This document shows, in pieces, positions 5,539-12,932 of a stretch of DNA of 12,932 nucleotides. Under the pieces are notes generated by a model. It worked only from the letters and a program-made list of their open reading frames with translations. It did no database searches and was not told the origin of the DNA. Each line of letters begins with the position of its first letter. Position 1 is the stretch's first letter. Source of the stretch: Paraktedonobacter sp036384215 (GTDB lineage: Bacteria; Chloroflexota; Ktedonobacteria; Ktedonobacterales; Ktedonobacteraceae); contig DASVMX010000329.1 in assembly GCA_036384215.1 (NCBI GenBank), positions 1 through 12,932 on the forward strand, given 5' to 3'. A program made the translations under genes and the position numbers.

Positions 5539-5991
5539 TCAGGAGCGCGATGGTGTTCGGCAGGAGGAGCAGTGGCCGAAAAGCGTGAGCGAATGGCCCT
5601 CAATCGAGAAATTGGTCAGGGCGCTGAGTTCGGCGAATTGCTCAGGGGCGATACATACGTCGACATCGACGACGCGATGGCAGGAAGTGCAGGTCAGGTG
5701 ATGGTGATGCTCGTCCCCGCCGCAGACGCGATAGCGATGGGTGCCGTCGGCGAACTCGATGCGGTCGAGCAGGCCGGCGTTGACCAGCATTTCGACGGAA
5801 CGATAGACCGTCGCACGGCCCAGGCGCGGCTCCTGCTGGCGCAGATCCTGCCAGAGATCGTCCATTGAGAAATCTTTGCCGCTCCGCGCCAATTTTACCA
5901 GGTGCTCGGCAATCAGCCGGCGAGGGCGGGTGTTGCGCTGGCATTCCTGGTCAAACACGGCATAAATCTTCTCATCAATCACGAGAGACAT
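5539..5991 (-). CDS. Fur-family metalloregulator
   Basis: This 150-residue protein has the Fur architecture: an N-terminal winged helix with recognition-helix sequence GRATVYRSVEML (residues 58-69), then a dimerisation/metal domain. Structural zinc cysteines occur as CTSC (101-104) and CSSC (141-144). The HHHH run at 95-98, His85 and His133 (GHSLTLFGHC) can supply the regulatory metal site. Whether it senses iron, zinc, manganese or peroxide cannot be decided. ATG 5991 has AGGAG about seven bases upstream; a TTG at 6021 is an alternative. It lies 83 bases after the response-regulator stop and 11 bases before the first fluoride-channel gene, so it is probably the first or middle gene of that operon. 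Co-location with CrcB is unusual. Confidence 0.93.
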   Translation of the reverse strand: MSLVIDEKIYAVFDQECQRNTRPRRLIAEHLVKLARSGKDFSMDDLWQDLRQQEPRLGRATVYRSVEMLVNAGLLDRIEFADGTHRYRVCGGDEHHHHLTCTSCHRVVDVDVCIAPEQFAELSALTNFSIEGHSLTLFGHCSSCRTPSRS

Positions 5992-6030
5992 TCCTTTCTC
6001 CTGGCAGAGGTTAGCAGGCAATCGTATTTG

Positions 6031-6051
6031 TATGGTTGTATTTTACCACAT
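6031..6051. promoter_or_regulatory. AT-rich dyad upstream of the Fur-family gene
   Basis: The 83-base gap between the response regulator and the Fur-family gene contains TATGGT (6031-6036) and ACCACAT (6045-6051), an imperfect inverted repeat with an AT-rich 8-base centre. A minus-strand TAAAAT (6040-6045) in the same place could be a -10 box, although no matching -35 box is clear. An autoregulatory Fur-type operator is possible, but the dyad is only about 5 of 7. Confidence 0.2.
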
Positions 6052-6074
6052 GTACGCCAGTAGAATAACCCCAC

Positions 6075-6746
6075 TCATTTTTCGCTCAGGAGCAGGCCGC
6101 GCTTCTGGGCGAGCGCGATGGCCTCGGCGCGCGATTGGACGCCGAGTTTGCCATAAATGTTGGTCAGGTGCGATTCGACGGTTTTGATGGAGATACTCAG
6201 GCGCTGGCCGATCTCGCTATTGCGCACTCCCTGGACAACCAGGCGCAGGACATCCAGTTCGCGCGCGGTCAGTGGTTCTGCCTCCCCCCTGCTGACCTGG
6301 CTCTCTTCAGCGAGAAGGAGCTGGCGCACTTCGGGGTCCAGGCTGCGTTTGCCCGCCGCGATTTCGTGGACTGCCTGGCGAATATCGCTGCCCCGCGCGC
6401 TCTTCAACCAGTAGCCCTTTACTCCCAGCCGGAGCATGGTCTGGACATAGGCGATCTGATCGTACGCGGTCAGTACCAGGATGTCAGGTGCCTCACATTC
6501 GTTTGCCTGTAAAAGTGCCTGCATTACTCCGAAGCCGTTCAGGCCTTTCATTGCGATATCCAGCACCATTACGCGCGGCCTGAGCTGTCCACACAGCGCT
6601 AGCGCCTCTGCTCCATCACGGGCTTCGCCAATCACGGCGAGTTCAGGATCTTCCTCCAGGAGCTTGCGCGTGCCCTCGCGCATCATGGTATGGTCGTCTA
6701 CCAGCACAATGCTGATCACATCGCGCGGCGTTTCATATTCATTCAA
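6075..6746 (-). CDS. NarL/FixJ-type response regulator
   Basis: This 223-residue protein has an N-terminal receiver domain and a C-terminal LuxR-type helix-turn-helix. Acidic residues Asp17-Asp18 precede the phosphoacceptor Asp63 (VMVLDIAMKG). Thr93 (VLTAY) and Lys115 (YWLKS) complete the active site. The DNA-binding part runs from LTARELDVLRLV (about residue 157) through SISIKTVESHLTNIYGKLGV. Start is TTG 6746, which overlaps the kinase stop by four bases (TTGA), with AAGGA about eight bases upstream; there is no in-frame ATG near the N-terminus before the receiver fold. It is the evident partner of the kinase upstream. Targets are unknown; the kinase promoter region, the divergent RND pump and the downstream Fur-Fluc genes are candidates by position. 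Confidence 0.95.
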   Translation of the reverse strand: MNEYETPRDVISIVLVDDHTMMREGTRKLLEEDPELAVIGEARDGAEALALCGQLRPRVMVLDIAMKGLNGFGVMQALLQANECEAPDILVLTAYDQIAYVQTMLRLGVKGYWLKSARGSDIRQAVHEIAAGKRSLDPEVRQLLLAEESQVSRGEAEPLTARELDVLRLVVQGVRNSEIGQRLSISIKTVESHLTNIYGKLGVQSRAEAIALAQKRGLLLSEK

Positions 6747-9226
6747 GCCTGCAGTCCTTCCCAGATAAAGGCCAATTCTCCCTGTGTGGCTGGTGGCCAG
6801 GGCAGCGGCTCGCGGGTTTCGCGCTCGACAGGCCTGGCCGGAGAATAGAACGCGCGGATAATGACGCCGCGTCCAGGGCTGGTGCGCATGTGCAGTCTGC
6901 CGCCAATCGCGGCCATGCGTTCGTGCATCCCCGCCAGGCCCAGATTCTCCGCCAGGGGCCGCCGCTGTTGCAGGCCGCGCCCGTTATCGCTGATTAACAG
7001 AGAGATGCCGCCGTGTTTCTCGCGTTTCAGGCGCATGACCACGCGGTTCGCACCGGCGTACTTAAAGACGTTGGAGAGCGCCTCCTGACCTACGCGGTAG
7101 AGCGCCAGCTCCGCGTCAGCCTCCGGGCGCTCCGACCAGTTGCCCTGGCAGGTGAACTGAATGGCAATCTGTCCACTGCTGCGCTCCTCGGTCTGGCGTG
7201 CCAGCCAGTGGAAGGCTTCGACCAGTCCCAGCTCGTCCAGCAGCGGTGGACGCAGTTCCAGGCAGGTGCGGCGCAGACTTGTGGCCACGGAGCGCGCCAG
7301 GGGCATGACCTCCGCCACCTCGGACATATTGCTGGCGTCCGAGAGCTGGCGCACAACCAGCATGGCCTGTTGCAGCGCCTCGTCGTGCAGCTCCAGGGCC
7401 AGGTGCCGGCGCTCCTCTTCCTGCGCGGAAACCACGCGATGCGTCAGCGCGGTCATCTGCTGCGCGTCCGCCTGGGCCTGCTCCAGATAGCGACTGTTGA
7501 CCTCCAGCACCGATAACTGCGAGGCCAGTGTGCTCAAAAAGCTGCGATCTTCTTTATTGTAGCGCTCCAGGTTCAGCTTCGCGCCCAGATAGAGGAAACC
7601 GCTACAGCGCTTCCCATCGTACAGCGCCAGCAGCAACACGCCATCCAGCAGCAGGGGAGCCGTCGGAGATAGCTCAAGGTGCGTCAGTCCCAGGTTCGCG
7701 ATACTGGTCAGGCGCTCGCTCGCCAGCCCTTCCAGCGACGCGTTACGCCCCGCGCGAGCTTTCGGCGAGATGTGCCGGTAGACGCGCCAGCCAGCCGCGC
7801 CGTGCGCCGTCGGACTGCGCACTGAAGAACGCGTGCGCAGCAGCAGGCCAACTTCCGTCGCGTTGAGCAGACCGGCCAGGCGCGGCAGCATAAAATCCGT
7901 GATCTGCTGCATTCCCTGTAGCCGCGTCAAAGCCGCGCTCAGGTCGCGCAGTGAGCGGTTATACTCGTAGAAATCCTGGTAGAAAACCTGGTCGCCCGCA
8001 TCGCGGATCTTGCTCCAGAGCAGCGGAAAGCCGAGCAGAGCAACTCCCAGCAGCCCGGCATAGGTATAATCCAGCGTCTCCTGGCTCACATGCATGCCAT
8101 ACATCGTGCGCAGCAGGATAATGCTGGGGAAGAGAAACACATTGGCCAGTAGCAGCCAGAGCAGCCCGCGCATCGCCTTGCGGCTGAGCATACTGGTCGT
8201 GCCCAGCAAATTCTGGCGAAACAGCGCGTAATCGCAGGCAATCGGGAGCACCGCCAGCGGAATAGGAATCATGCGGATCAGGCTGGTCTGCGCCAGTGTA
8301 TCGGCGTGAATAAATCCAAGATTCAGAATGAGCGGGATTAGCAAAAACATCAGCCCGATGGCCACCATGCGTACAAATTGCCGCTCCTGCCGGTTCAGCT
8401 TGCGCAGGCCCCAGGCCATCACCCCGATCACAATCAAGCCAGCGGCGAGGTAGGCAATGCCATTGACCGCGATAAAAACCAGGCGCAGTGTCATAGGCGC
8501 GATAGGCAGGAACGCGCTGAAAAGCGCCAGGCCAGCGCCTACCAGCAGGGGAAGGTAGGGCTTGATCGGCGTGCGCTTACCCTCGTCTTTGCGCGAAAGC
8601 GGATAAGCGAACAGGCAGACCAGCGTGACCGATAGCGCGCGCACCGTCGTAGCCACGGTAAACCCGAGCAGGTTCAGCCAGGGATAGCTCGCGCCGCGCA
8701 GATTAATCATGCAGAGCACCAGCCCGGTGCAGGTGAAAAGCGCGTAGGCCACGCGTGCCAGCGGGCGATTCTGGCTGCGCAGAAAGATCGCGATGCCAGT
8801 TACATTGAAAATGGCCGCCAGGAAAAAGACCAGCGCCAGGTCCAGAAAATCCACTGGCTGCGGCTGAATTGCCACCTCGAAGCGCTGGACCGCTACAGGC
8901 AGGCCCACCACGCTCATCTGGATCTTTCGGGCCGTTAGCGCGCACGGATTATCCGCCGGCGCACCCTCCAGTCGGACCTGAATACCCGGCTGCGCCCCCG
9001 TCATCCACGGCTCGCTAAAGGGCCGCAGCGCCACCACCTGGCACACCCCCGGATTGCCCGCCACCGGTGCCAGCGTGATATCCGGGCTGGATGGTACATC
9101 CATGTGTGACAATACAGTGCTCAACGCGATAACCTGGATCGCCAGCCCGGCCAGAATCACCAGCCAGCGCGCGTCCAGGAATCTGCGCACCGCCTGTCTT
9201 GAGAATGAAAAAGAAGTCTCAGCCAT
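6743..9226 (-). CDS. ComP-like multi-membrane sensor histidine kinase (HisKA_3)
   Basis: This is an 827-residue sensor kinase. One helix (residues 21-40) is followed by an extracytoplasmic segment of about 85 residues (41-125) with cysteines 62 and 95. About nine further membrane helices come next, in the manner of ComP-like kinases. A cytoplasmic linker (QDFYEYNRSLRDL) leads to a GAF-like region, then a dimerisation helix with EEERRHLALELHDEALQQ, whose His614 is the phosphorylation site. The ATPase domain shows EALSNVFKYAGAN (N box), ISDNGRGL (G1) and LGLAGMHERMAAIGG. I prefer ATG 9226; a GTG at 9280 would add 18 residues, but it lies within a dyad and two tandem repeats that look regulatory. 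Neither start has a well-spaced ribosome site. The ligand is unknown. The gene is divergent from the RND pump. Confidence 0.93.
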   Translation of the reverse strand: MAETSFSFSRQAVRRFLDARWLVILAGLAIQVIALSTVLSHMDVPSSPDITLAPVAGNPGVCQVVALRPFSEPWMTGAQPGIQVRLEGAPADNPCALTARKIQMSVVGLPVAVQRFEVAIQPQPVDFLDLALVFFLAAIFNVTGIAIFLRSQNRPLARVAYALFTCTGLVLCMINLRGASYPWLNLLGFTVATTVRALSVTLVCLFAYPLSRKDEGKRTPIKPYLPLLVGAGLALFSAFLPIAPMTLRLVFIAVNGIAYLAAGLIVIGVMAWGLRKLNRQERQFVRMVAIGLMFLLIPLILNLGFIHADTLAQTSLIRMIPIPLAVLPIACDYALFRQNLLGTTSMLSRKAMRGLLWLLLANVFLFPSIILLRTMYGMHVSQETLDYTYAGLLGVALLGFPLLWSKIRDAGDQVFYQDFYEYNRSLRDLSAALTRLQGMQQITDFMLPRLAGLLNATEVGLLLRTRSSVRSPTAHGAAGWRVYRHISPKARAGRNASLEGLASERLTSIANLGLTHLELSPTAPLLLDGVLLLALYDGKRCSGFLYLGAKLNLERYNKEDRSFLSTLASQLSVLEVNSRYLEQAQADAQQMTALTHRVVSAQEEERRHLALELHDEALQQAMLVVRQLSDASNMSEVAEVMPLARSVATSLRRTCLELRPPLLDELGLVEAFHWLARQTEERSSGQIAIQFTCQGNWSERPEADAELALYRVGQEALSNVFKYAGANRVVMRLKREKHGGISLLISDNGRGLQQRRPLAENLGLAGMHERMAAIGGRLHMRTSPGRGVIIRAFYSPARPVERETREPLPWPPATQGELAFIWEGLQA

Positions 9227-9247
9227 ACCTTTGCCCGCTTTTCGCTG

Positions 9248-9275
9248 CTTGATCGATAAATCTTGATCGATAAAG
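9248..9275. repeat. Tandem 14-base direct repeats at the kinase start
   Basis: CTTGATCGATAAAT (9248-9261) and CTTGATCGATAAAG (9262-9275) are identical at 13 of 14 bases and abut. Each contains the self-complementary ATCGAT. They lie between the two possible kinase start codons, 22 to 49 bases upstream of ATG 9226. Tandem half-sites spaced 14 bases apart could bind a regulator or arise from slippage. Confidence 0.7.
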
Positions 9276-9305
9276 TTCACACCGGATGCGCTGATCCAGT
9301 GTGAA
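9276..9305. promoter_or_regulatory. Imperfect dyad, candidate operator
   Basis: TTCACAC (9276-9282) pairs with GTGTGAA (9299-9305). After one mismatch GGAT (9284-9287) pairs with ATCC (9294-9297) around a 6-base centre, giving 11 of 12 paired positions. It abuts the tandem repeats and covers the alternative GTG start of the kinase. Either a dimeric-regulator operator or an RNA hairpin in the kinase leader is possible. Confidence 0.5.
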
Positions 9306-9307
9306 TC

Positions 9308-9336
9308 TTCGCATTGTAATATTCTTTCGCATTGTA
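9308..9336. repeat. Two 11-base direct repeats in the divergent promoter region
   Basis: TTCGCATTGTA occurs exactly at 9308-9318 and again at 9326-9336, 18 bases apart. On the minus strand each copy gives TACAATGCGAA, in which TACAAT resembles a -10 box for the kinase operon, although neither has a good -35 box. The regular spacing suggests regulator binding sites, duplicated -10 elements, or both. Confidence 0.6.
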
Positions 9337-9642
9337 GAAAAAATTTCCAGGAGAAACATCAGGGATTTCCCCGAAGACAGCTTGAGATTTCTTCTGTAAG
9401 CTTTACATAGTTTTATGCAATGTGCAAGGTCTCGCCGGTGAGCCTCTCATGCCATGCATGATCCTGAGCGAGCCACAGACGGGGCCGGCCCGGCTGTATG
9501 TCGTGGAACAGAGCCGTTTTCTCTTGTTTCTGGCGAGAGGCGCCCCGGGAAAAGTGATGACCTTTTTTTCCCTCTTAGCTGTTTGCTTCTCCCTTGCTTT
9601 GTTTGAAAAAGATGGAAAACACTTATACGTTTGGAGTTTATT
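9337..9642 (+). other. Gene-free leader side of the divergent region
   Basis: No gene is supported here; an open frame starting at 9422 runs into the pump gene in another frame and has no ribosome site. The best promoter candidate is TTGAGA (9382-9387) with TACATA (9404-9409) at 16 bases spacing, which would give a leader of over 200 bases for the pump. A GC-rich palindromic core GGGCCGGCCC lies near 9482-9492 and a pyrimidine-rich tract near 9563-9600. Confidence 0.35.
9382..9409 (+). promoter_or_regulatory. Weak candidate promoter for the RND pump
   Basis: TTGAGA (9382-9387) is five of six to the -35 consensus. TACATA (9404-9409) is a poor -10 box at a 16-base spacing. It is the best pair I could find on the plus strand of the divergent region, and it lies about 45 bases from the TTCGCATTGTA repeats that could control it. 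Confidence 0.3.
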
Positions 9643-12600
9643 ATGTCTGGTTTGTGGTCTTTTGTATCCAAGATAGGTCTGGCGAATCGCAGCGTAGTGG
9701 CGCTGGCGACCATTGCCATCCTGATCGTGGGAGGGTGGATGATTCCCTCTCTCAAGCAGGAACTCTATCCCTCGCTGGAATTTCCCGCCGTCACAGTGGT
9801 GACCGTTTATCCGGGCGCCTCGCCCTCAATTGTTGAGCAAGACATCACTGATCCCCTGGAACAGAGTATTCAAGGGACGCAGAATATTCAGACCATGACC
9901 TCGTACTCCAACCAGAGTACATCGATCATTGTCGTTGAATACAACTTTGGCACTGATATCAATCAGGCGAGCCAGCAGATTTCTCAGCAGATTAATCGTG
10001 TTCAGGGCACCCTGCCTTCTGGATCGCAGGCGCCGCAGGTCCAGACCTTCAATGTCAATTCTCTGCCAGTGATCCAGCTCGCCGCGACCTCTGACGCAGA
10101 CCCGGCCACGCTGGCTGCTGATCTCCAGACCAAAGTCGTGCCAGCGCTGAGCGGCATCGACGGCGTGGCTCAGGTGAATGTCACTGGCGTGCAAGATCCT
10201 GTGATTCTGATTACTCCTGATCCCGTCGCTATGCAAAAGGCTGGGATAAAGATCACGGATCTGATGGGTCCACAAAGCGTGTTAGCGGCCAACAATATTA
10301 ATTATCCCGTTGGCCAGGCGACAAACAATGGGCAGACCTTTGCGATCACTGCGGGCTATCAGTTTAAATCAATCGACGATTTGATGAACCTGTCGATCAT
10401 GGGGGTAAAATCTACTGTCATTTGTACTCCTGCTCAAATGGCTGCTGCTGGCCCAAATGCAGCTACTCAATGTGTAAAATCAATTCCATACCAGTATAAA
10501 CTGAGCGATGTAGCTACAATCAAGCAGGGGGTAACTCCTTCGACCTCGCTGACCCGTACCAATGGCCAGCCCAGCCTGGGCATTTCGATTACCAAGAACG
10601 CCGATGGCAATACAGTCAACATTTCGCAGGCTGTCAACGATAAGCTTTCTTCATTGGAAAGCCAGCTCGGCAATGGCGCGAAGTTGACCGTCATTTCTGA
10701 TCAGGCACCCCAGATTACCAGCGCGGTGAGCGGCCTGGTGCGCGAGGGGCTGATCGGTGCTGGCTTTGCTATCCTGGTCATTCTGCTCTTCCTCTTTTCC
10801 ATTCGTTCAACCCTGGTTACCGCCATCTCAATCCCGATTTCAATCGTGATCGCCTTGATCGCGCTGTCTGTTGGCAAACTCTCGCTCAATCTTTTCACTC
10901 TAGGTGCCATGACCATTGCTGTTGGACGCGTGGTAGATGACTCAATTGTTGTATTGGAGAATATCTATCGACACCTGGGTCAAGGGGAGGACAAGCAAAC
11001 GGCTATTCCATTGGCTGTTAGAGAAGTAGCGGGAGCTGTGACGGCTTCTACTTTGACCACAGTGGCTGTATTCCTGCCAATTGCCGGGGTTGGTGGCTTT
11101 GTTGGCCAGGTTTTTGGACCTTTTGGCATCACAGTTGCGGTTTCTCTCCTGGCCTCGCTGGTCGTTGCTCTCTTTCTTATTCCGGTGCTGGCCTACTGGT
11201 TCCTCAAGGCTCCGAAGGCGAAAATGGGCGCGAAAGCCGCGAGTTCTCACGAAAAAGACACGTTACTGGAACGTGGCTACGTGCCCGCCGTGCGCTGGGT
11301 GACCGGGCATAAAGCGATCTCCCTGATTGTCGCTCTCTTGCTTTTCATTGGCTCGATAGCCCTTGCCCCACTTCTGGGCACGAACTTTTTCAGTTCGTCC
11401 CAGCAGAACACCTATTCAATCACACAGACCTTGCCGATTGGTACCAGCATGGGCACTACCAACCAGGACGCGGTACAGGTTGAGAATGTGTTGAGCGGCA
11501 TGGCATCGATCCAACACTACCAGGTGACTATTGGTTCCTCGGGCATGTTTTCCTCGCTGCAAGGCTCCTCCGGCGGTTCAAACGTCGCGACGTTCTCGAT
11601 TACTACTGATCCAAACGCCGATCAGAACGCGTTCCAGGCTGACCTCCAGAAGCGCTTGAACGCTCTAAGCGGCGTGGGCCAGTTGCAAATCTCGACCAGC
11701 CAGGGTGGCGGTTTTAATAGCTCGGGGGTCTCTGAAGATATCCAGGCGCCTGACCAGGCGAAGCTTGAGCAGGCTACTCAGCAGGTGCTGGAGGCCTTCA
11801 AGAAGGTCCCGGATATTACAAATATCACCAGCAATCTGGCCGCGGCAGCGCCACTGATTGATATCCAGGTTGATCCTGCGAGGGCGTCGAAACATGGGCT
11901 GAGCGCCCAGGTGATTGCCCTGGCTCTGAGTGACCTCTACAATAACCAGACTCTGATGACGGTTAACTTCAGCGGTAAGCAGATGAAGGTTCAGTTACAG
12001 ATGATTGATCCAGGTCTGTTGCCAGCGACGGTAGATGGTTTCAACAATCTTGTTGTCGTGGCTACGCCGGCTGGCGTTGTGAAATTGGGCGATGTCGCGA
12101 CTGTTCAACAGACGCTGGGGCCGACCCAGATTACTCATACTGGCGGCCAGCGCACGGCGACGGTCAGCGCTACTGCTACAACTAACAATGTTGGTGCGGT
12201 GACACAGGCGGTTGCTGCTCAGATCAAAAAGCTGTCTCTGCCCGCTGGTGTGACTGTTGTGTCGAGCGGCGTGGCCTCGCAGCAGTCTTCGGCGTTCAGT
12301 AGCCTGGGCCTGGCTCTGGTGATCGCTATCATACTGGTCTACCTGGTGATGGTCGCGACTTTCCGCAGTCTGATGCAGCCGCTGATCCTGTTGATCTCGA
12401 TCCCCTTCGCGGCCACTGGCTCGCTGCTGTTGATGCTGGCGGCACACACGCAGCTGGGCGTGCCTTCGCTGATCGGTCTGCTGATGCTGGTGGGTATTGT
12501 GGTTACGAATGCGATTGTGCTGCTTGACCTGGTGCGCCAGTACCGCGCGCAGGGCATGGACGCGCGCACTGCTGTCATCGAGGGTGGACGCCGCAGGTTG

Positions 12601-12885
12601 CGCCCGATCCTGATGACCGCCATCGCAACCATCCTGGCGCTGCTGCCTATGGCGCTGGGTTTGAGCAAGGACAGCGGCTTTATCGCCGCTCCCCTGGCAG
12701 TTACAGTCATCGGTGGCCTGACCTCCTCGACTATCCTGACCCTCCTGCTGGTCCCGACCCTCTATGTGCTGATCGAGGGTCGCAAAGATCGCAAGGACGC
12801 CGCTCGCCCGCAATCCGTTCCCGCTCCCGCGACCCCCATCGAGGAGCAGGATACCAGCGAGCAAGTAGTTGTTCAGAGTGTGTAA
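9643..12885 (+). CDS. RND efflux transporter, HAE1/SwrC-like permease
   Basis: This 1080-residue protein has the AcrB-type duplicated layout: helix 1 (about 12-33), a large extracytoplasmic loop, helices 2-6 (from about 366), a second loop, and helices 8-12 at the end. The proton-relay motif of helix 4 is intact as GRVVDDSIVVLEN with Asp432-Asp433. The second-half counterpart reads LVGIVVTNAIVLLD. It pumps amphiphilic or toxic compounds using proton motive force; SwrC in Bacillus is the closest functional analogy. No membrane-fusion or outer-membrane partner is adjacent, as in monoderm pumps. ATG 9643 has GGAG six bases upstream; a TTG at 9631 is less likely. Residues about 255-286 (10405-10500) are an AT-rich, two-cysteine insertion (Cys261, Cys277) unlike the rest. 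It is divergent from the sensor kinase. Confidence 0.95.
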   Translation: MSGLWSFVSKIGLANRSVVALATIAILIVGGWMIPSLKQELYPSLEFPAVTVVTVYPGASPSIVEQDITDPLEQSIQGTQNIQTMTSYSNQSTSIIVVEYNFGTDINQASQQISQQINRVQGTLPSGSQAPQVQTFNVNSLPVIQLAATSDADPATLAADLQTKVVPALSGIDGVAQVNVTGVQDPVILITPDPVAMQKAGIKITDLMGPQSVLAANNINYPVGQATNNGQTFAITAGYQFKSIDDLMNLSIMGVKSTVICTPAQMAAAGPNAATQCVKSIPYQYKLSDVATIKQGVTPSTSLTRTNGQPSLGISITKNADGNTVNISQAVNDKLSSLESQLGNGAKLTVISDQAPQITSAVSGLVREGLIGAGFAILVILLFLFSIRSTLVTAISIPISIVIALIALSVGKLSLNLFTLGAMTIAVGRVVDDSIVVLENIYRHLGQGEDKQTAIPLAVREVAGAVTASTLTTVAVFLPIAGVGGFVGQVFGPFGITVAVSLLASLVVALFLIPVLAYWFLKAPKAKMGAKAASSHEKDTLLERGYVPAVRWVTGHKAISLIVALLLFIGSIALAPLLGTNFFSSSQQNTYSITQTLPIGTSMGTTNQDAVQVENVLSGMASIQHYQVTIGSSGMFSSLQGSSGGSNVATFSITTDPNADQNAFQADLQKRLNALSGVGQLQISTSQGGGFNSSGVSEDIQAPDQAKLEQATQQVLEAFKKVPDITNITSNLAAAAPLIDIQVDPARASKHGLSAQVIALALSDLYNNQTLMTVNFSGKQMKVQLQMIDPGLLPATVDGFNNLVVVATPAGVVKLGDVATVQQTLGPTQITHTGGQRTATVSATATTNNVGAVTQAVAAQIKKLSLPAGVTVVSSGVASQQSSAFSSLGLALVIAIILVYLVMVATFRSLMQPLILLISIPFAATGSLLLMLAAHTQLGVPSLIGLLMLVGIVVTNAIVLLDLVRQYRAQGMDARTAVIEGGRRRLRPILMTAIATILALLPMALGLSKDSGFIAAPLAVTVIGGLTSSTILTLLLVPTLYVLIEGRKDRKDAARPQSVPAPATPIEEQDTSEQVVVQSV

Positions 12886-12916
12886 TTAACCTGTATAGGA
12901 AAGCTGAATGCAGCCC

Positions 12917-12932
12917 GGAGACGCGCGTCTCC
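12917..12932. terminator. Perfect palindrome at window end, probable terminator stem cut by the edge
   Basis: GGAGACGC (12917-12924) is directly followed by its complement GCGTCTCC (12925-12932), ending exactly at the window edge 32 bases after the pump stop. The bases just before it (GCAGCCC) are GC-rich, so the stem may extend if the complementary bases follow outside. Only the inner part can be judged. Confidence 0.5.

Noticed and set aside
5992..6074. Fluoride riboswitch upstream of the Fur-Fluc genes
   Set aside because: The gap is AT-rich and I could not match the conserved GGNGAUGG-type start or the pseudoknot pattern; a covariance search would be decisive.
9422..9676. Open frame of 84 codons upstream of and overlapping the RND gene
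   Set aside because: No ribosome-binding site, overlaps the pump start in another frame, and its sequence shows no recognisable domain.
11995..12864. Long minus-strand open frame (289 codons) inside the RND gene
   Set aside because: Its Gln/His/Arg-rich translation is typical of antisense reading of a transporter gene; the plus-strand frame has full RND motifs.

Overview
The window looks like a chromosomal segment of a GC-rich bacterium. The most likely source is a Ktedonobacteria-like member of Chloroflexota, but this is an inference from gene style only: long multi-membrane histidine kinase with a NarL/LuxR-type regulator, a SwrC/HAE1-type RND pump without an adjacent membrane-fusion gene, a YwqG (DUF1963) protein, a lipoprotein HNH-like nuclease, and many long intergenic palindromes. 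No 16S or other phylogenetic marker is present, so the taxonomic call is weak.

Layout from left to right. Positions 1-318 hold no convincing gene but a compact set of nested inverted and direct repeats. A candidate promoter (327-355) and a long structured leader precede an MFS efflux transporter (708-2000, +). A 39-bp near-perfect hairpin (2006-2086) separates it from a convergent small hypothetical gene (2109-2414, -). A second 27-bp palindrome (2488-2544) follows. Then comes tRNA-Arg(TCG) (2716-2789, +), driven by an exact-consensus TTGACA-N17-TATAAT promoter. A strong bidirectional terminator (2833-2876) ends it against a minus-strand lipoprotein with an HNH-like nuclease motif (2898-3482), preceded by a YwqG/DUF1963 gene (3668-4519, -).

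Positions 9226-4641 carry a minus-strand block read in the order histidine kinase, NarL-type response regulator, Fur-family regulator, CrcB/Fluc 1, CrcB/Fluc 2. The kinase and regulator overlap by 4 bases. The Fur-type gene ends 11 bases before the first fluoride-channel gene, and the two channel genes overlap by one base (TAATG). The arrangement suggests a metal- or stress-responsive Fur-family protein co-expressed with a two-subunit fluoride exporter, and I see no fluoride riboswitch.

The kinase gene is divergent from a large RND transporter (9643-12885, +) across a 416-base repeat-rich intergenic region containing two sets of direct repeats and a dyad. This makes it plausible, but unproven, that the two-component system also controls the pump. 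The window ends inside or at a perfect palindrome (12917-12932), probably the pump's terminator.

Most genes are recognisable families. The parts that are less ordinary are the palindromic elements, the Fur-Fluc-Fluc operon, the kinase's cysteine-containing ectodomain and repeat-rich control region, and an AT-rich, two-cysteine insertion in the RND pump. I did not find clear evidence for a wholly new multi-gene system.
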